This document shows, piece by piece, positions 26,609-35,006 of a DNA stretch of 48,405 nucleotides. The stretch covers positions 1 to 48,405 of the forward strand of contig JAJEAC010000055.1 of assembly GCA_022824315.1 (NCBI GenBank), given 5' to 3'. The translations under genes were made by a program, and so were the position numbers. A model generated the notes under the pieces. That model had not been told where the DNA came from. It saw only the letters and a program-made list of their open reading frames with translations, and ran no database searches. Numbering within the stretch: position 1 is the first letter of the stretch; every line of letters begins with the position of its first letter. Origin of the DNA: Silicimonas sp. (GTDB taxonomy: Bacteria > Pseudomonadota > Alphaproteobacteria > Rhodobacterales > Rhodobacteraceae).

Positions 26609-28678
26609 TCAGTGCTCTGCCAGTTGCGTGATCTCGCGCCGAAACGGCAGGGCGTCGCCAATGTCCTTGCCGTCCAGCTCGCGAGCATAGCGGTGACCTG
26701 CATATGTCGCCCATGCAATGGGCCCGGGCGCTTCGGCATCTCCAATGACAGTGACTGACTTGATGCCTGCATCGGACCAGTCCGCCTCGCGCGATTTCAG
26801 GGACGTGTAGACTTCGTTCCGTTCGATCCGGGATGAAACCATGACCACTGCATCGCATGCAAGATTGCAGGTCTGGCCCGTGAAGGTGCAATCCGAGACG
26901 ACATGTGATCCGGATATCTGAACGACGCCTCGGTTCAGCACGATGTCCACGCCCATTTCCGCGAGGCGGCGGTGAATCTCGTGCTGTTCCAGCGTGTTCC
27001 GGGTCCAGTCCGACAGCGCCGCCGATGGCGTGACGATCGTGACCTGGCAGCCTTGGTCCTGCAAGAGTTCGGCCAGAACGCCACCCATGTAGTAGTGGTC
27101 GTCGTCGTAGATCACGACCCGGCCCTCAGGCAATTCGCCATCCATCAGGTCGTCCGGGGTATGGATCGGCATCGCGTCATCGGCTGGAAAGGGCACGACG
27201 TGCTGACGTGCGACACCATCCCGGCGCCAGCGAGACCCGGTCGCGATGCAGACGTGTTCGAAGTCGAGCTCCAGGATGTCGTCGGCATTCAGCCTGCTGT
27301 CAAAATACACCTCGACATTGGACTTTTGGCCGATCTGGTACGCACGGTAGTCGGCCACGCGGCCCCAGGCTGAAAGCCCGGGCAGCTTCCGTTCCTTGGC
27401 CACGCGCCCGCCAAGGACGGTGTTTGCCTCGGCCAAGGCCACGTCATAGCCGCGTTCAGCCAAGGCACGCGTTGCTTCCAACCCTGCAGGTCCGGCGCCG
27501 ACGACCAATACGTTCGAGCTTGGACCCTTTTCATTCATGATCTCCGGATGCCAGCCCTTGCGCCATTCCTCCATGAATGTCGGGTTCTGGGTACAGCGGC
27601 TGATTGCCATGGTCATGTCGCCGGTGATGCAGATATTGCAGCCGATGCACTCGCGAATGTCTTCGATCCGACCCTCGTCGATCTTTCGCGGAATGAAGGG
27701 ATCGGCAATGGAGGGGCGTGCGCAGCCGATGAAGTCGAGCGTTCCCGAGTTGATCATGCGCACCATGACATCCGGCGAGGTAAAGCGCCCGACGCCGACG
27801 ATTGGCTTCTCGGTCAGCTCGTGAACGCCCCTGACCAGTTCCTCCTGTGCGGCTTCTCCCCTGAACCGGCTGGGACCCGAGCAATCATCCCACGTGCCAT
27901 GGGCCAGGTCCCAGAGATCCGGCAGGTTTCGGTTCATGTCGATGAATTCGCGAACCTCGGCGTTGGAAAAGCCCAGATCGCCGATGGTTTCGTCCAGCGA
28001 GACGCGCAACGTGATCCCCATGGTGTCCCCGACCGCATCGCGAATGTCGGCTACGATTTCGTTCACGAAACGCGAGCGATTTTCCAGGCTGCCGCCGTAT
28101 TCGTCACCGCGTTGGTTGGTGGCACGGCTGAGGAAATGCTGGAAGATGCCGAAACCATGCGCACCATAAAGGCAGATCAAGTCGAAGCCCGCACGCCTTG
28201 ATCTCCTGGCGGCATTCACGAACCAGCGGCGCAGGTCCTTGATCTCGGACCTGTCCAGGGCGCGCGCCTGCAGCGGGTCGTTGGTAAAGGTGCGGATCGG
28301 CTGCGCAGAGACCGCCATGGGAACCTCGCGAGAATAGAAATTCGGTCCGTTCACGCCCGAGTAGGCCAGTTGAATGCCCGCCAGCGCACCGTGCTCTTTC
28401 ATCCTGTCTGCCATCCTGGCCAGCATGGGCACGTCCTTGTCTTCCCAAAGGCGCAGCTCGATGAAAGGCGTGATCTCGCTGGTGTGGTGCACTTCGCATT
28501 GTTCGGTGAAGATCACGCCCCAGCCGCCCTCGGCCTTGATCCCGCGCATTGCGGCCGCAGCCGACGGGTCCCGGTATCCGCCGCCGTTGCAGTGGGGCAC
28601 CTGGTAGAACCGGTTCGGTGCGGTGACAGGGCCGATGGCCAGGGGTTCGAACAGGATGTCGTATCTTGGGTCGCGCAT
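26609..28678 (-). CDS. TMADH/DMADH-like iron-sulfur flavoprotein (N-methyl amine dehydrogenase or demethylase)
   Basis: A 689-residue protein: an FMN TIM barrel (about 1-330), a 4Fe-4S segment and a two-dinucleotide-fold C-terminal half (VLVVGAGPAGLEATRAL). It follows trimethylamine dehydrogenase closely. Cys30 in QVPHCNGGG is the place of the 6-S-cysteinyl-FMN link; Tyr171 and His174 (YGAH) match the active-site pair; Cys344, 347, 350 and 362 form the cluster site. From memory of TMADH, its aromatic bowl (Tyr60, Trp264, Trp355) is here Gln60, Trp263 and a non-aromatic residue, and the active-site Asp267 aligns with Cys266. The substrate is thus probably not trimethylamine but another N-methyl amine, possibly an N-methylproline-like compound. 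The ATG at 28678 has GGAGG upstream; an open extension to 28750 is rejected. Confidence 0.85.
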   Translation of the reverse strand: MRDPRYDILFEPLAIGPVTAPNRFYQVPHCNGGGYRDPSAAAAMRGIKAEGGWGVIFTEQCEVHHTSEITPFIELRLWEDKDVPMLARMADRMKEHGALAGIQLAYSGVNGPNFYSREVPMAVSAQPIRTFTNDPLQARALDRSEIKDLRRWFVNAARRSRRAGFDLICLYGAHGFGIFQHFLSRATNQRGDEYGGSLENRSRFVNEIVADIRDAVGDTMGITLRVSLDETIGDLGFSNAEVREFIDMNRNLPDLWDLAHGTWDDCSGPSRFRGEAAQEELVRGVHELTEKPIVGVGRFTSPDVMVRMINSGTLDFIGCARPSIADPFIPRKIDEGRIEDIRECIGCNICITGDMTMAISRCTQNPTFMEEWRKGWHPEIMNEKGPSSNVLVVGAGPAGLEATRALAERGYDVALAEANTVLGGRVAKERKLPGLSAWGRVADYRAYQIGQKSNVEVYFDSRLNADDILELDFEHVCIATGSRWRRDGVARQHVVPFPADDAMPIHTPDDLMDGELPEGRVVIYDDDHYYMGGVLAELLQDQGCQVTIVTPSAALSDWTRNTLEQHEIHRRLAEMGVDIVLNRGVVQISGSHVVSDCTFTGQTCNLACDAVVMVSSRIERNEVYTSLKSREADWSDAGIKSVTVIGDAEAPGPIAWATYAGHRYARELDGKDIGDALPFRREITQLAEH

Positions 28679-28746
28679 CGCTTGCCTCCGCTCACGGAAC
28701 CGAGGCCGAGTGTCGCGCGGATTTTCGGCAGTTGGCAAGGGTTGGA

Positions 28747-29421
28747 TCATTCGTCGCCCGGCACGCCATAGGACGGGGCGTCACGCGGGTCGAGCGCCCG
28801 GATGACATAGGCTTCGAGTTGAGGCTTGTAGACATCCCATGCGCAGGCGACAGCTTCGATCGGGCAATCCTCGGTCCAGTCGCAGCGCAGGTCGGCCACG
28901 GGCCAGGCCACCTGATCACATATCTGAAGACCAGCCGAGTGGACCGGCCCTGCCTCACCGCCAGCTTTAAGTCCGGCACGCATTGCCGCAATCAGCCGAT
29001 CACCGAGATGGCCCGCACTTTGCTCGAACCCCTCGACGATGGCCGCCGGCACGCCATCATTGGCAAGGAGGTTTCCCGCCGACAGGACATCCCGGCCTGC
29101 GGCTTCGGTCCAGATGCCAAGGGATCTTGGCCCGGAGTGGATGGCTGTTTGCCCGGCCCTGTCGATTGCCAGCACCTGTCGGTACTCGATGAAGTCGCCC
29201 TGGCTGCGGACGTTCGCGATGGCCTCGGACGCGCTCATCCCGCCTGCCATCAGGTCAAGAGCCAGCGGTCCCAGCCGCGGGTCCGTGATGTTCTGGCTCG
29301 CAACCGCCCCTACGCCCGCCCGCGTATAGGAACACCGCGCGGCAACAGCGGGGGACGATGACGAGATGGCCACCCCGAACATTCCGGTTTCTGCGCAGCG
29401 CGCAACAAGGGAAAAGGTCAT
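28747..29421 (-). CDS. DUF1028-family protein
   Basis: About 224 residues. It begins MTFSLVARCAETGMFGVAIS, followed by SSSPAVAARCSYTRAGVGAV, ASQNITDPRLGPLALDLMAG and a central GNLLANDGVP segment, all typical of DUF1028. The family is thought to have an Ntn-hydrolase-like fold and often sits with RidA proteins and amidohydrolases in catabolic clusters. No enzyme activity is established to my knowledge. The ATG at 29421 is used because homology starts there; the frame is open to 29481. It begins 5 bases past the RidA stop. Confidence 0.85.
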   Translation of the reverse strand: MTFSLVARCAETGMFGVAISSSSPAVAARCSYTRAGVGAVASQNITDPRLGPLALDLMAGGMSASEAIANVRSQGDFIEYRQVLAIDRAGQTAIHSGPRSLGIWTEAAGRDVLSAGNLLANDGVPAAIVEGFEQSAGHLGDRLIAAMRAGLKAGGEAGPVHSAGLQICDQVAWPVADLRCDWTEDCPIEAVACAWDVYKPQLEAYVIRALDPRDAPSYGVPGDE

Positions 29422-29425
29422 GGGC

Positions 29426-29842
29426 TCAATCCGGAATGACGGCGGTTGCGTCGATCTCCACCAGCCATTCGGGTCGCGCAAGCGCCTGGACGACCAGTCC
29501 GGTCGAAACCGGATGAACGCCCTTGATGTATTCGCCCATGGTCCGGTAGACCGCCTCGCGATGGCGCACGTCGGTAATGTAGACGACGACCTTCACAAGA
29601 TGCTCCATGCCGCCGCCTGCCTCTTCGACGAGCTGGCGGATGTTCTGCATGACCTTGTGGGTTTGCTCGACGGGATCGTGGCTGTCGATGCTCTTGGCGT
29701 CGTCCAGATTCTGCGGACATTGGCCGCGCATCCAAAGGGTCGTGCCACCGCGCGTCGCGACCGCCTGGCAAAGGTCGTTGTCAAGGTTCTGCTCCGGGTA
29801 GGTGTCGCGCGTGTTGAACTTGCGAATGCGGGTATGGGTCAT
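29426..29842 (-). CDS. RidA-family protein (YjgF/YER057c/UK114)
   Basis: A 138-residue RidA homologue. Family features are LWMRGQCPQNLDD, TQNIRQLVEEAG-type packing (here THKVMQNIRQLVEEAG), VKVVVYITDVRHREAVY and the Arg-containing end ARPEWLVEIDATAVI, where Arg-x-Glu-type residues line the trimer cleft. RidA proteins hydrolyse reactive enamine and imine intermediates, which fits the oxidative amine enzymes beside it. The ATG at 29842 has CAAGGGA upstream. Same operon as DUF1028 and the TMADH-like flavoprotein. Confidence 0.88.
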   Translation of the reverse strand: MTHTRIRKFNTRDTYPEQNLDNDLCQAVATRGGTTLWMRGQCPQNLDDAKSIDSHDPVEQTHKVMQNIRQLVEEAGGGMEHLVKVVVYITDVRHREAVYRTMGEYIKGVHPVSTGLVVQALARPEWLVEIDATAVIPD

Positions 29843-29901
29843 TCCCTTGGTCCTGTCCTGTCCATCACATGGGTCGAAGTTTCGCCTTCACTGATCAGTC
29901 G

Positions 29902-31176
29902 TCAATCGTCGTTGATGACGATTTTCGCCGATCCCTCGTAGTCGCTGTATTTCCGCTGGATGAAAATGTGGTCCGCGATGTGCTTTGCGTCATGCCAAAC
30001 GCCGTAGATGAACGACGAGCCACGGCGCGTCAGCCAAGGCAGGCCCAAGAAGTAGACGCCGGGTTCCGGCGCCACGCCGCGAACATGCCTGGGCCTTCCG
30101 TCCTCATCGAAAACGTCCAGTTTCAGCCAGCTGAAATCAGGTCTGTAACCCGTCGCCCATATGATCGTGGAGACGTTGGCTTCGGCCAGGTCCAGCCGAT
30201 CAATGGGATTGGCAACGCAGTCCGGATCATCCAACAGGTCGCGCGCGGCAGGCTCTTCCGGAAAATCGAGCCCGTTCGCCGCGAGATAGGCATCGCACTG
30301 GTCAAGAAATGACAGGTAGTACTCGTCCCCTGCCGCGATGTTGCCTGCAAGGTCTCCGGCAAAGTGCATGAAGCCATCCGAGTACCCCTCGGTTCGCCCG
30401 ACCAGCGTCATTCCACTGCGTGCCAGTTCGCGGAAATCGATCGTGCGGCCTCCATATGCGCCACTCACCGATATCGAGATATGCTCCTTGCCCGGCGGAA
30501 TGCGCTCGTCATCCCACATGCCGAGAACGCCCATCCACCAGACATAGTCCCTGTTGCGGTACCGCCGTGGCAGGCGGTCGTGGGGACCGATGGACAGAAA
30601 CACGTCTCGCCCGGCCCGAAGCAATTCATCCGCAATCTGCACACCGGACGAGCCGGCGCCAACAACCAGGACGGCACCCTCCGCCACTTGATCCGGGTTC
30701 TTGTAGTCCAGGGAGTGACTTTGGGTGACCGGCACATCCTCCGGAACAAACTGCGGGAAAACCGGCTCCTGGAACGGGCCCGTCGCGGCAACAATCACCT
30801 TTGCGTCGTAGGTGCCGTTCGACGTTTCGACACGGAAACCCGTTTGGTTCGGCACGCTCTCAACCAGCGTCACCTCAACTCCGCATCGTACAGGCGCGCC
30901 TATCCGCTCAGCATAGTCGACAAAGTAGTCGGCGACCTGCTCCTTTGGCACAAAGGCATCTTGATCAATGCCCGAGAACTCCTGACTTGGGAACCGGTCG
31001 TGCCAGGCGGGTCCGTTCGCGACCAGCGAATCCCATCGCCCCGTGCGCCAGCGCTCCGCAATCCGGTGGCGCTCGAACACGACATGAGGAATGTCGCACT
31101 TGGCGAGATGCTCGCTCATCGAGATTCCGGCCTGTCCGCCGCCGACCACGACGACATCGACGCTTTGCCTCGTCAC
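29902..31176 (-). CDS. Flavin-containing monooxygenase-like NAD(P)/FAD protein
   Basis: A 424-residue two-dinucleotide flavoprotein. The FAD motif is VVVVGGGQAGISMSEHLA, the NAD(P) motif VLVVGAGSSGVQIADELL, and the C-terminal hallmark WATGYRPDFSW. The start is GTG at 31176 after TTAGGCAG; the open extension to 31455 is out of homology. The family includes N-, S- and Baeyer-Villiger-type monooxygenases of the YUCCA/CzcO kind. The position at the head of the RidA-DUF1028-TMADH-like operon suggests oxygenation of the imported amine; this is an inference. Confidence 0.85.
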   Translation of the reverse strand: MTRQSVDVVVVGGGQAGISMSEHLAKCDIPHVVFERHRIAERWRTGRWDSLVANGPAWHDRFPSQEFSGIDQDAFVPKEQVADYFVDYAERIGAPVRCGVEVTLVESVPNQTGFRVETSNGTYDAKVIVAATGPFQEPVFPQFVPEDVPVTQSHSLDYKNPDQVAEGAVLVVGAGSSGVQIADELLRAGRDVFLSIGPHDRLPRRYRNRDYVWWMGVLGMWDDERIPPGKEHISISVSGAYGGRTIDFRELARSGMTLVGRTEGYSDGFMHFAGDLAGNIAAGDEYYLSFLDQCDAYLAANGLDFPEEPAARDLLDDPDCVANPIDRLDLAEANVSTIIWATGYRPDFSWLKLDVFDEDGRPRHVRGVAPEPGVYFLGLPWLTRRGSSFIYGVWHDAKHIADHIFIQRKYSDYEGSAKIVINDD

Positions 31177-31748
31177 CTGCCTAACCCCCCGTTCGCACGC
31201 TGGTCCGAAAGTGCGCTCCAGAATACCCGTTAATGCGACGCGCTGCCACCGAATGATCGAATGTCGCTTCCGACGCAGACAAGGACAACGGCAATCGCTC
31301 AATGCGCTTCCGCGTCGCGTGATGCGAAGGTCCGGTCCCGCAGTCCAGGTCCGTGTCTTCGCGTTTGGTCGGCAGGACCTCGCCGTTTCCTGCACCGGCG
31401 AGCATCGGAGACGGAGGAACATTGGCCGCCGTGGCCGCGCGGCGATCCGGATCACGTGTCAGAACTGCGCGGGGCAAGGCCATCAGCAACACGAGAACGG
31501 TGTCGCAGACGCAAATCGGATGACCGGCCTTCCGGGCACGTCTGCAAGCTGGTTCAAGATGTCGCGGTTCGGCTTGTCGCCGACGCCGCAAGACAACGCG
31601 ACCGCGCCAATTGGTGCCACGAGTGGCAGACAAATTCGCCGTACCGGATCCTGTACGATGGCTCTGGAGCCAGGAGTCATGCGCCCCGAGAACTTGAACA
31701 TGTCAACCATTCTCGTTGCCGCCATTGTCCAGCCAAGTCCCGCAATTC

Positions 31749-31862
31749 TCATCCTTGATTGCCTGGCACAGGACCTAAGCGAAGCGTTGTTCGCACAGCC
31801 TCTCCGAGTCCGTTCCCGATCAAGTTGATGCCGAGCTGCGCGATTGCCATCTGAATGAACGA
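31749..31862 (-). pseudogene. Possible C-terminal remnant of an ABC permease (DppC-like); rest of 31177-31862 has no gene
   Basis: Directly after the GntR stop, the same frame reads IQMAIAQLGINLIGNGLGEA before a stop at 31749. This resembles the last helix and tail of DppC/OppC permeases (here FNLFGDALRDSLDP in the 15245 gene). The rest of the 686-base interval 31177-31862 has only short frames with arginine-rich, shadow-like composition. It looks like decayed sequence, but I could not identify another ancestor. Confidence 0.35.
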
Positions 31863-32537
31863 TCACTGACCAATCGTGCGGACGGCAAATTCGAACAGGG
31901 ACTGGATGTGATCGGTGACCGCCTGGCGTGCTGCATCCGCATCGTCTGCGGCAAGCGAGTCCAGTATTCGCTCGTGCTGGCGGGAATCCGGGTCGAGCCG
32001 CTCCGAAAGGCGCTCGATTTCGAAGAGATTGGTCGTGGTGCGGAGCTGGCGAATCATGGCGGCAAGGATCTGGTTGCCGCATGCCTTGATGAATAGCCCG
32101 TGGACTTCATCGTCGGACTTCCAGTGCAACAGCATGTCATAGGGGCGGCGATCTCGCACCGCGTGAACATTGCGCCGCGCCGCCTCGATCTGGTCTGTTG
32201 CGACACGCCCGGCGCTCAGCGCCGCCGCCTCGCCCTCCAGCAATTCCCGGACCCGCAGGCTCTGCAGGTACTCCGCAAGATCGACCTTGCGCACGATGAA
32301 GGAATGGTTGATCGACTTCACCAGCAGCCCCTCGACCTCCAATCGTTGCAGTGCCTGGCGCAGCGGTGTGCGTGACAGACCAAGGCGCTCTACAAGCTGC
32401 AACTCGACCACCGGCGCCCCAGCGGGCAACTCCCTCTCCTGGATCATTCGTGAGATTGCATCATACGCCTTCTTCCATAGCAGGTTGGACGTACGCCTGG
32501 TGCTGCGCGTTCCGGGAGCGCTCAAGGCATTATTCAT
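31863..32537 (-). CDS. GntR-family transcriptional regulator, FCD subfamily (second)
   Basis: About 224 residues. The winged-helix part holds LVERLGLSRTPLRQALQRLE and VEGLLVKSINHSFIVRKVD; the FCD helical domain follows (RELLEGEAAALSAG, then the DDEVHGLFIKACGN metal/ligand-site region). The ATG at 32537 is preferred over an upstream in-frame start at 32588. It is divergent from the M20-ABC-oxidase operon, and two dyads (32690-32710) lie in the shared promoter. It probably controls that operon; the likely effector is an intermediate of the pathway. Confidence 0.88.
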   Translation of the reverse strand: MNNALSAPGTRSTRRTSNLLWKKAYDAISRMIQERELPAGAPVVELQLVERLGLSRTPLRQALQRLEVEGLLVKSINHSFIVRKVDLAEYLQSLRVRELLEGEAAALSAGRVATDQIEAARRNVHAVRDRRPYDMLLHWKSDDEVHGLFIKACGNQILAAMIRQLRTTTNLFEIERLSERLDPDSRQHERILDSLAADDADAARQAVTDHIQSLFEFAVRTIGQ

Positions 32538-32689
32538 CGCCGCCCTGCCCCGGATCCGGCGGCGCAATCGCGCGCGCGGTTTCAGCATATGTCGTCATCG
32601 CCCCGAACTCATAGTGCGCCGGGCGGAAGTTCTCTAGAACCGTTCGGGAAAAAATCACTTGCATTTGCGTCCAACATTGCATTGAGTGA

Positions 32690-32710
32690 TTGTATACAGT
32701 TGGTATCCAA
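32690..32710. promoter_or_regulatory. Tandem dyads TTGTATACA and TTGGTATCCAA, probable GntR operator
   Basis: TGTATACA (32691-32698) is a perfect palindrome. TTGGTATCCAA (32700-32710) is a perfect odd-length dyad. They sit 22 bases before the TTG start of the M20-like gene and opposite the second GntR gene, where a repressor would block initiation. They resemble, but differ from, the GGTATACC sites at 5784 and 11457. Confidence 0.6.
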
Positions 32711-32731
32711 TTGCTTCAAGGACGTTGCAGC

Positions 32732-34030
32732 TTGTCCGAAAGTCACCTGACCTCCGATCATGGGCGTGCCATAGAATTGCTCCGGCAATTGATCGCCGCG
32801 CAGGCCGAGGGTGAAGACGCGGTCCAGGAGAGGATCGCCGAACGACTGGTCGGCCTGGGCTGCACGGTTCGAAGCTTCGATTACGATCCAGGTGCTGTGC
32901 CGGTTCGAGGCGAATTCGCTGCCGACGTCGCCCGCGATCCCGAATCGCGCCGTGCCATCATCGGCACCTTGGCAGGCGACGCCACCATGCCGAGCCTCCT
33001 GATGTTCGCCCATCCCGACGGAGAACCGGTCAACGGCACGGATCGCTGGACGCACGATCCGTTCTCCGGTGAGATCGAGAGAGGACGCCTTTACGGCTGG
33101 GGGGTGGCTGACGATCTGGCCGGTTGTGCGGCGGCAGTGCTCGCCTTGGAAAGGCTTGCCGACGCAGGCACGCCGATGGGGCGTGCTGTGTTCGCATCCA
33201 CCCCCAGCAAGCGCCATGCACGTGGTGTCGCCGCTCTGCTTCATGACGGGCTTTCAGCCGACGCGTCGCTGTATCTGCACCCTGCCGAGAGTGGCGTCGG
33301 CATGCGCGAGATCAAGGCCGTCGCATCCGGACAGCTTGAATTCACGATCACCGTAGAAGGCCGACCGCCCGACACCACGGAACCCGGCCACACCGCGTTT
33401 TCTCACCAGGGCGTCAATCCGATCGACAAGGCGCTTGTGATACGCGACGCGCTGATGCGGCTGGGCGAGGACCGTGCCGGGCGAATCCGCCATCCGCTGA
33501 TCGAGGCCGAGGTGGGGCGCGCCACGAACCTGCACGTTTCCCGCATCCGCTGCGGCGAGATTCACCGAATGTCCCGAATCGAGGAGACCTGCGTCCTGGG
33601 CGGCGCAATCAGCTTTCCGCCGGGCGAGACGCTGGACCAGGTCAGGGACGAGATCGAGGCCGCCGTGGCCGCAGCTGCCGAAGGCGATGCCTGGCTTGTC
33701 GTCCATCCCCCGGTGATTGCCTGGCTTACCGGAGTGACCGGCGCCGAAGTCGCTGACGATCATCCTCTCTACATGACCGCCAGTGCCGCTGTACAGCAGG
33801 TCACCGGCGCAGCACCGCACGTCAATCCGATGCACACCTCGAGCGACATCCGCAACCCGATGGTCCAGGCTGGAATTCCCTGCATCGGCCTGGGTTGCCT
33901 GGCCGGGGACCTGAGCCAGAACGACCGGCACGACGAATGGATCAACCTGGAGGACTTCCTGCGCATGGTCGAGGTTACCTCCAGTATCGCCGCAACATGG
34001 TGCGGTGGAACAACCCAGAGACGAGCATGA
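32732..34030 (+). CDS. M20-like protein lacking the catalytic Glu pair
   Basis: About 432 residues. First metal motif FAHPDGEPVNGTDRW (His-x-Asp) and second YGWGVADDLAGC are kept. Where M20 enzymes have the Glu-Glu of the active site, this reads FASTPSKRHARG, with no acid. Late residues are MHTSSDIRNPM. It may therefore be a binding or regulatory protein, or use a different base. The start is probably TTG at 32732 (AAGGA upstream); a TTG at 32690 lies within the operator. It is first in the operon with an amino-acid importer and the triple-fusion oxidase. Confidence 0.78.
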   Translation: MSESHLTSDHGRAIELLRQLIAAQAEGEDAVQERIAERLVGLGCTVRSFDYDPGAVPVRGEFAADVARDPESRRAIIGTLAGDATMPSLLMFAHPDGEPVNGTDRWTHDPFSGEIERGRLYGWGVADDLAGCAAAVLALERLADAGTPMGRAVFASTPSKRHARGVAALLHDGLSADASLYLHPAESGVGMREIKAVASGQLEFTITVEGRPPDTTEPGHTAFSHQGVNPIDKALVIRDALMRLGEDRAGRIRHPLIEAEVGRATNLHVSRIRCGEIHRMSRIEETCVLGGAISFPPGETLDQVRDEIEAAVAAAAEGDAWLVVHPPVIAWLTGVTGAEVADDHPLYMTASAAVQQVTGAAPHVNPMHTSSDIRNPMVQAGIPCIGLGCLAGDLSQNDRHDEWINLEDFLRMVEVTSSIAATWCGGTTQRRA

Positions 34031-34083
34031 CAAGAGAGGCCGCAAAACGGCCCGCACCCACCCCACTTGAAAGGAGACTCCGA

Positions 34084-34926
34084 ATGAAACGCAAGACGAT
34101 GACAACCCTGGCAACCCTCGCGTTCGGCCTGTCGGCCGGAACGGCACTTGCACAGGACTGCCCGGCCGACCTGCCATTGATCGATGAGGGCAAGCTGACC
34201 ATGTCGATCAACGCCACGATCCCGCCCAAGCAGTACATCAGCGAAGAAGGCGAGATCATCGGCCTGCACCGCGACATGGGCGACGAGATCGCGAAGCGCC
34301 TGTGCCTTGAGCCGGTCTACCAGAATGTTGATTTCGCCGTGCAGATCCCCGGCCTCGACGCCGATCGCTGGGACATGATCAATACCGGTCTTTACTTCAC
34401 GGACGAACGTGCGGGTTTCATGCAACTCGTGCCCTACTCGGTAAACGCGCTGGCGCTGATCGCGGCGGATGGAAACCCGCTTGGCATCGAAGGACCAGAG
34501 GATCTGGCCGGCAAGCGCGTTGGCGTGGAAATCGCCGGTTTCGAAGAGCGCAAGATCAACGGGATCAACGACGAACAGGTCGCCAAGGGGCTCGAATCGA
34601 TGGACATTCGCGTCTTCAATACCTACGGCGAGACGTTTCTGGCACTGGGAGCAGGGCAGATCGAAGCGGTCTTTGCCGGAGACGCAATCGGAAAGTACTA
34701 CCAGGAACGCGGAAAGTTCACGATGGCGGTCACCGGACTGTTCCCCGGCACACCAGGCGCCTTTGCCTTTGACGAACCGGTGCTGGCACAGGCCGTGGCC
34801 GACGCGCTGAATGCCATGAAAGCCGACGGCACTTTCGACGCGATGCTCGATGGTTACGGTGTTACCAAGATCGAGGTCTGGGACCGCTGGCCGGGCGAAT
34901 TCACGTATTTCTACACCGGCGACTGA
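34084..34926 (+). CDS. ABC importer, polar amino acid-type solute-binding protein (SBP_bac_3)
   Basis: A 280-residue family 3 binding protein. A signal peptide (MTTLATLAFGLSAGTALA) is cut before QDCPADLP. The core has LTMSINATIPPKQYI, GLHRDMGDEIAKRLCLEPVY, RWDMINTGLYFTDERAGFM and GKRVGVEIAGFEERK. Ligand-site Arg and Asp residues typical of amino-acid binders can be placed in TDERAG and in GDAIGKYY, tentatively. GGAGACTCCGA precedes the ATG. It is followed by a strong hairpin and the permease. It probably imports the amino-acid-like substrate of the fusion oxidase. Confidence 0.9.
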   Translation: MKRKTMTTLATLAFGLSAGTALAQDCPADLPLIDEGKLTMSINATIPPKQYISEEGEIIGLHRDMGDEIAKRLCLEPVYQNVDFAVQIPGLDADRWDMINTGLYFTDERAGFMQLVPYSVNALALIAADGNPLGIEGPEDLAGKRVGVEIAGFEERKINGINDEQVAKGLESMDIRVFNTYGETFLALGAGQIEAVFAGDAIGKYYQERGKFTMAVTGLFPGTPGAFAFDEPVLAQAVADALNAMKADGTFDAMLDGYGVTKIEVWDRWPGEFTYFYTGD

Positions 34927-34951
34927 GCCGGCATTCCAACCTGAAACTTCC

Positions 34952-34974
34952 GGGGCGCCCGACGCGGGCGCCCC
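34952..34974 (+). promoter_or_regulatory. 9-bp perfect GC hairpin between binding protein and permease
   Basis: GGGGCGCCC, loop GACGC and GGGCGCCCC. There is no T-run, so it is unlikely to end transcription fully. Hairpins in this place commonly protect the upstream binding-protein mRNA and lower expression of the permease. Confidence 0.55.
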
Positions 34975-35006
34975 GTAGCTGACCTGCACGGACGGGAGAA
35001 CTGGGC

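Noticed and set aside
30364..31233. 289-codon plus-strand open frame opposite the FMO-like gene
   Set aside because: Antisense to a gene with both dinucleotide-binding motifs; no independent support.
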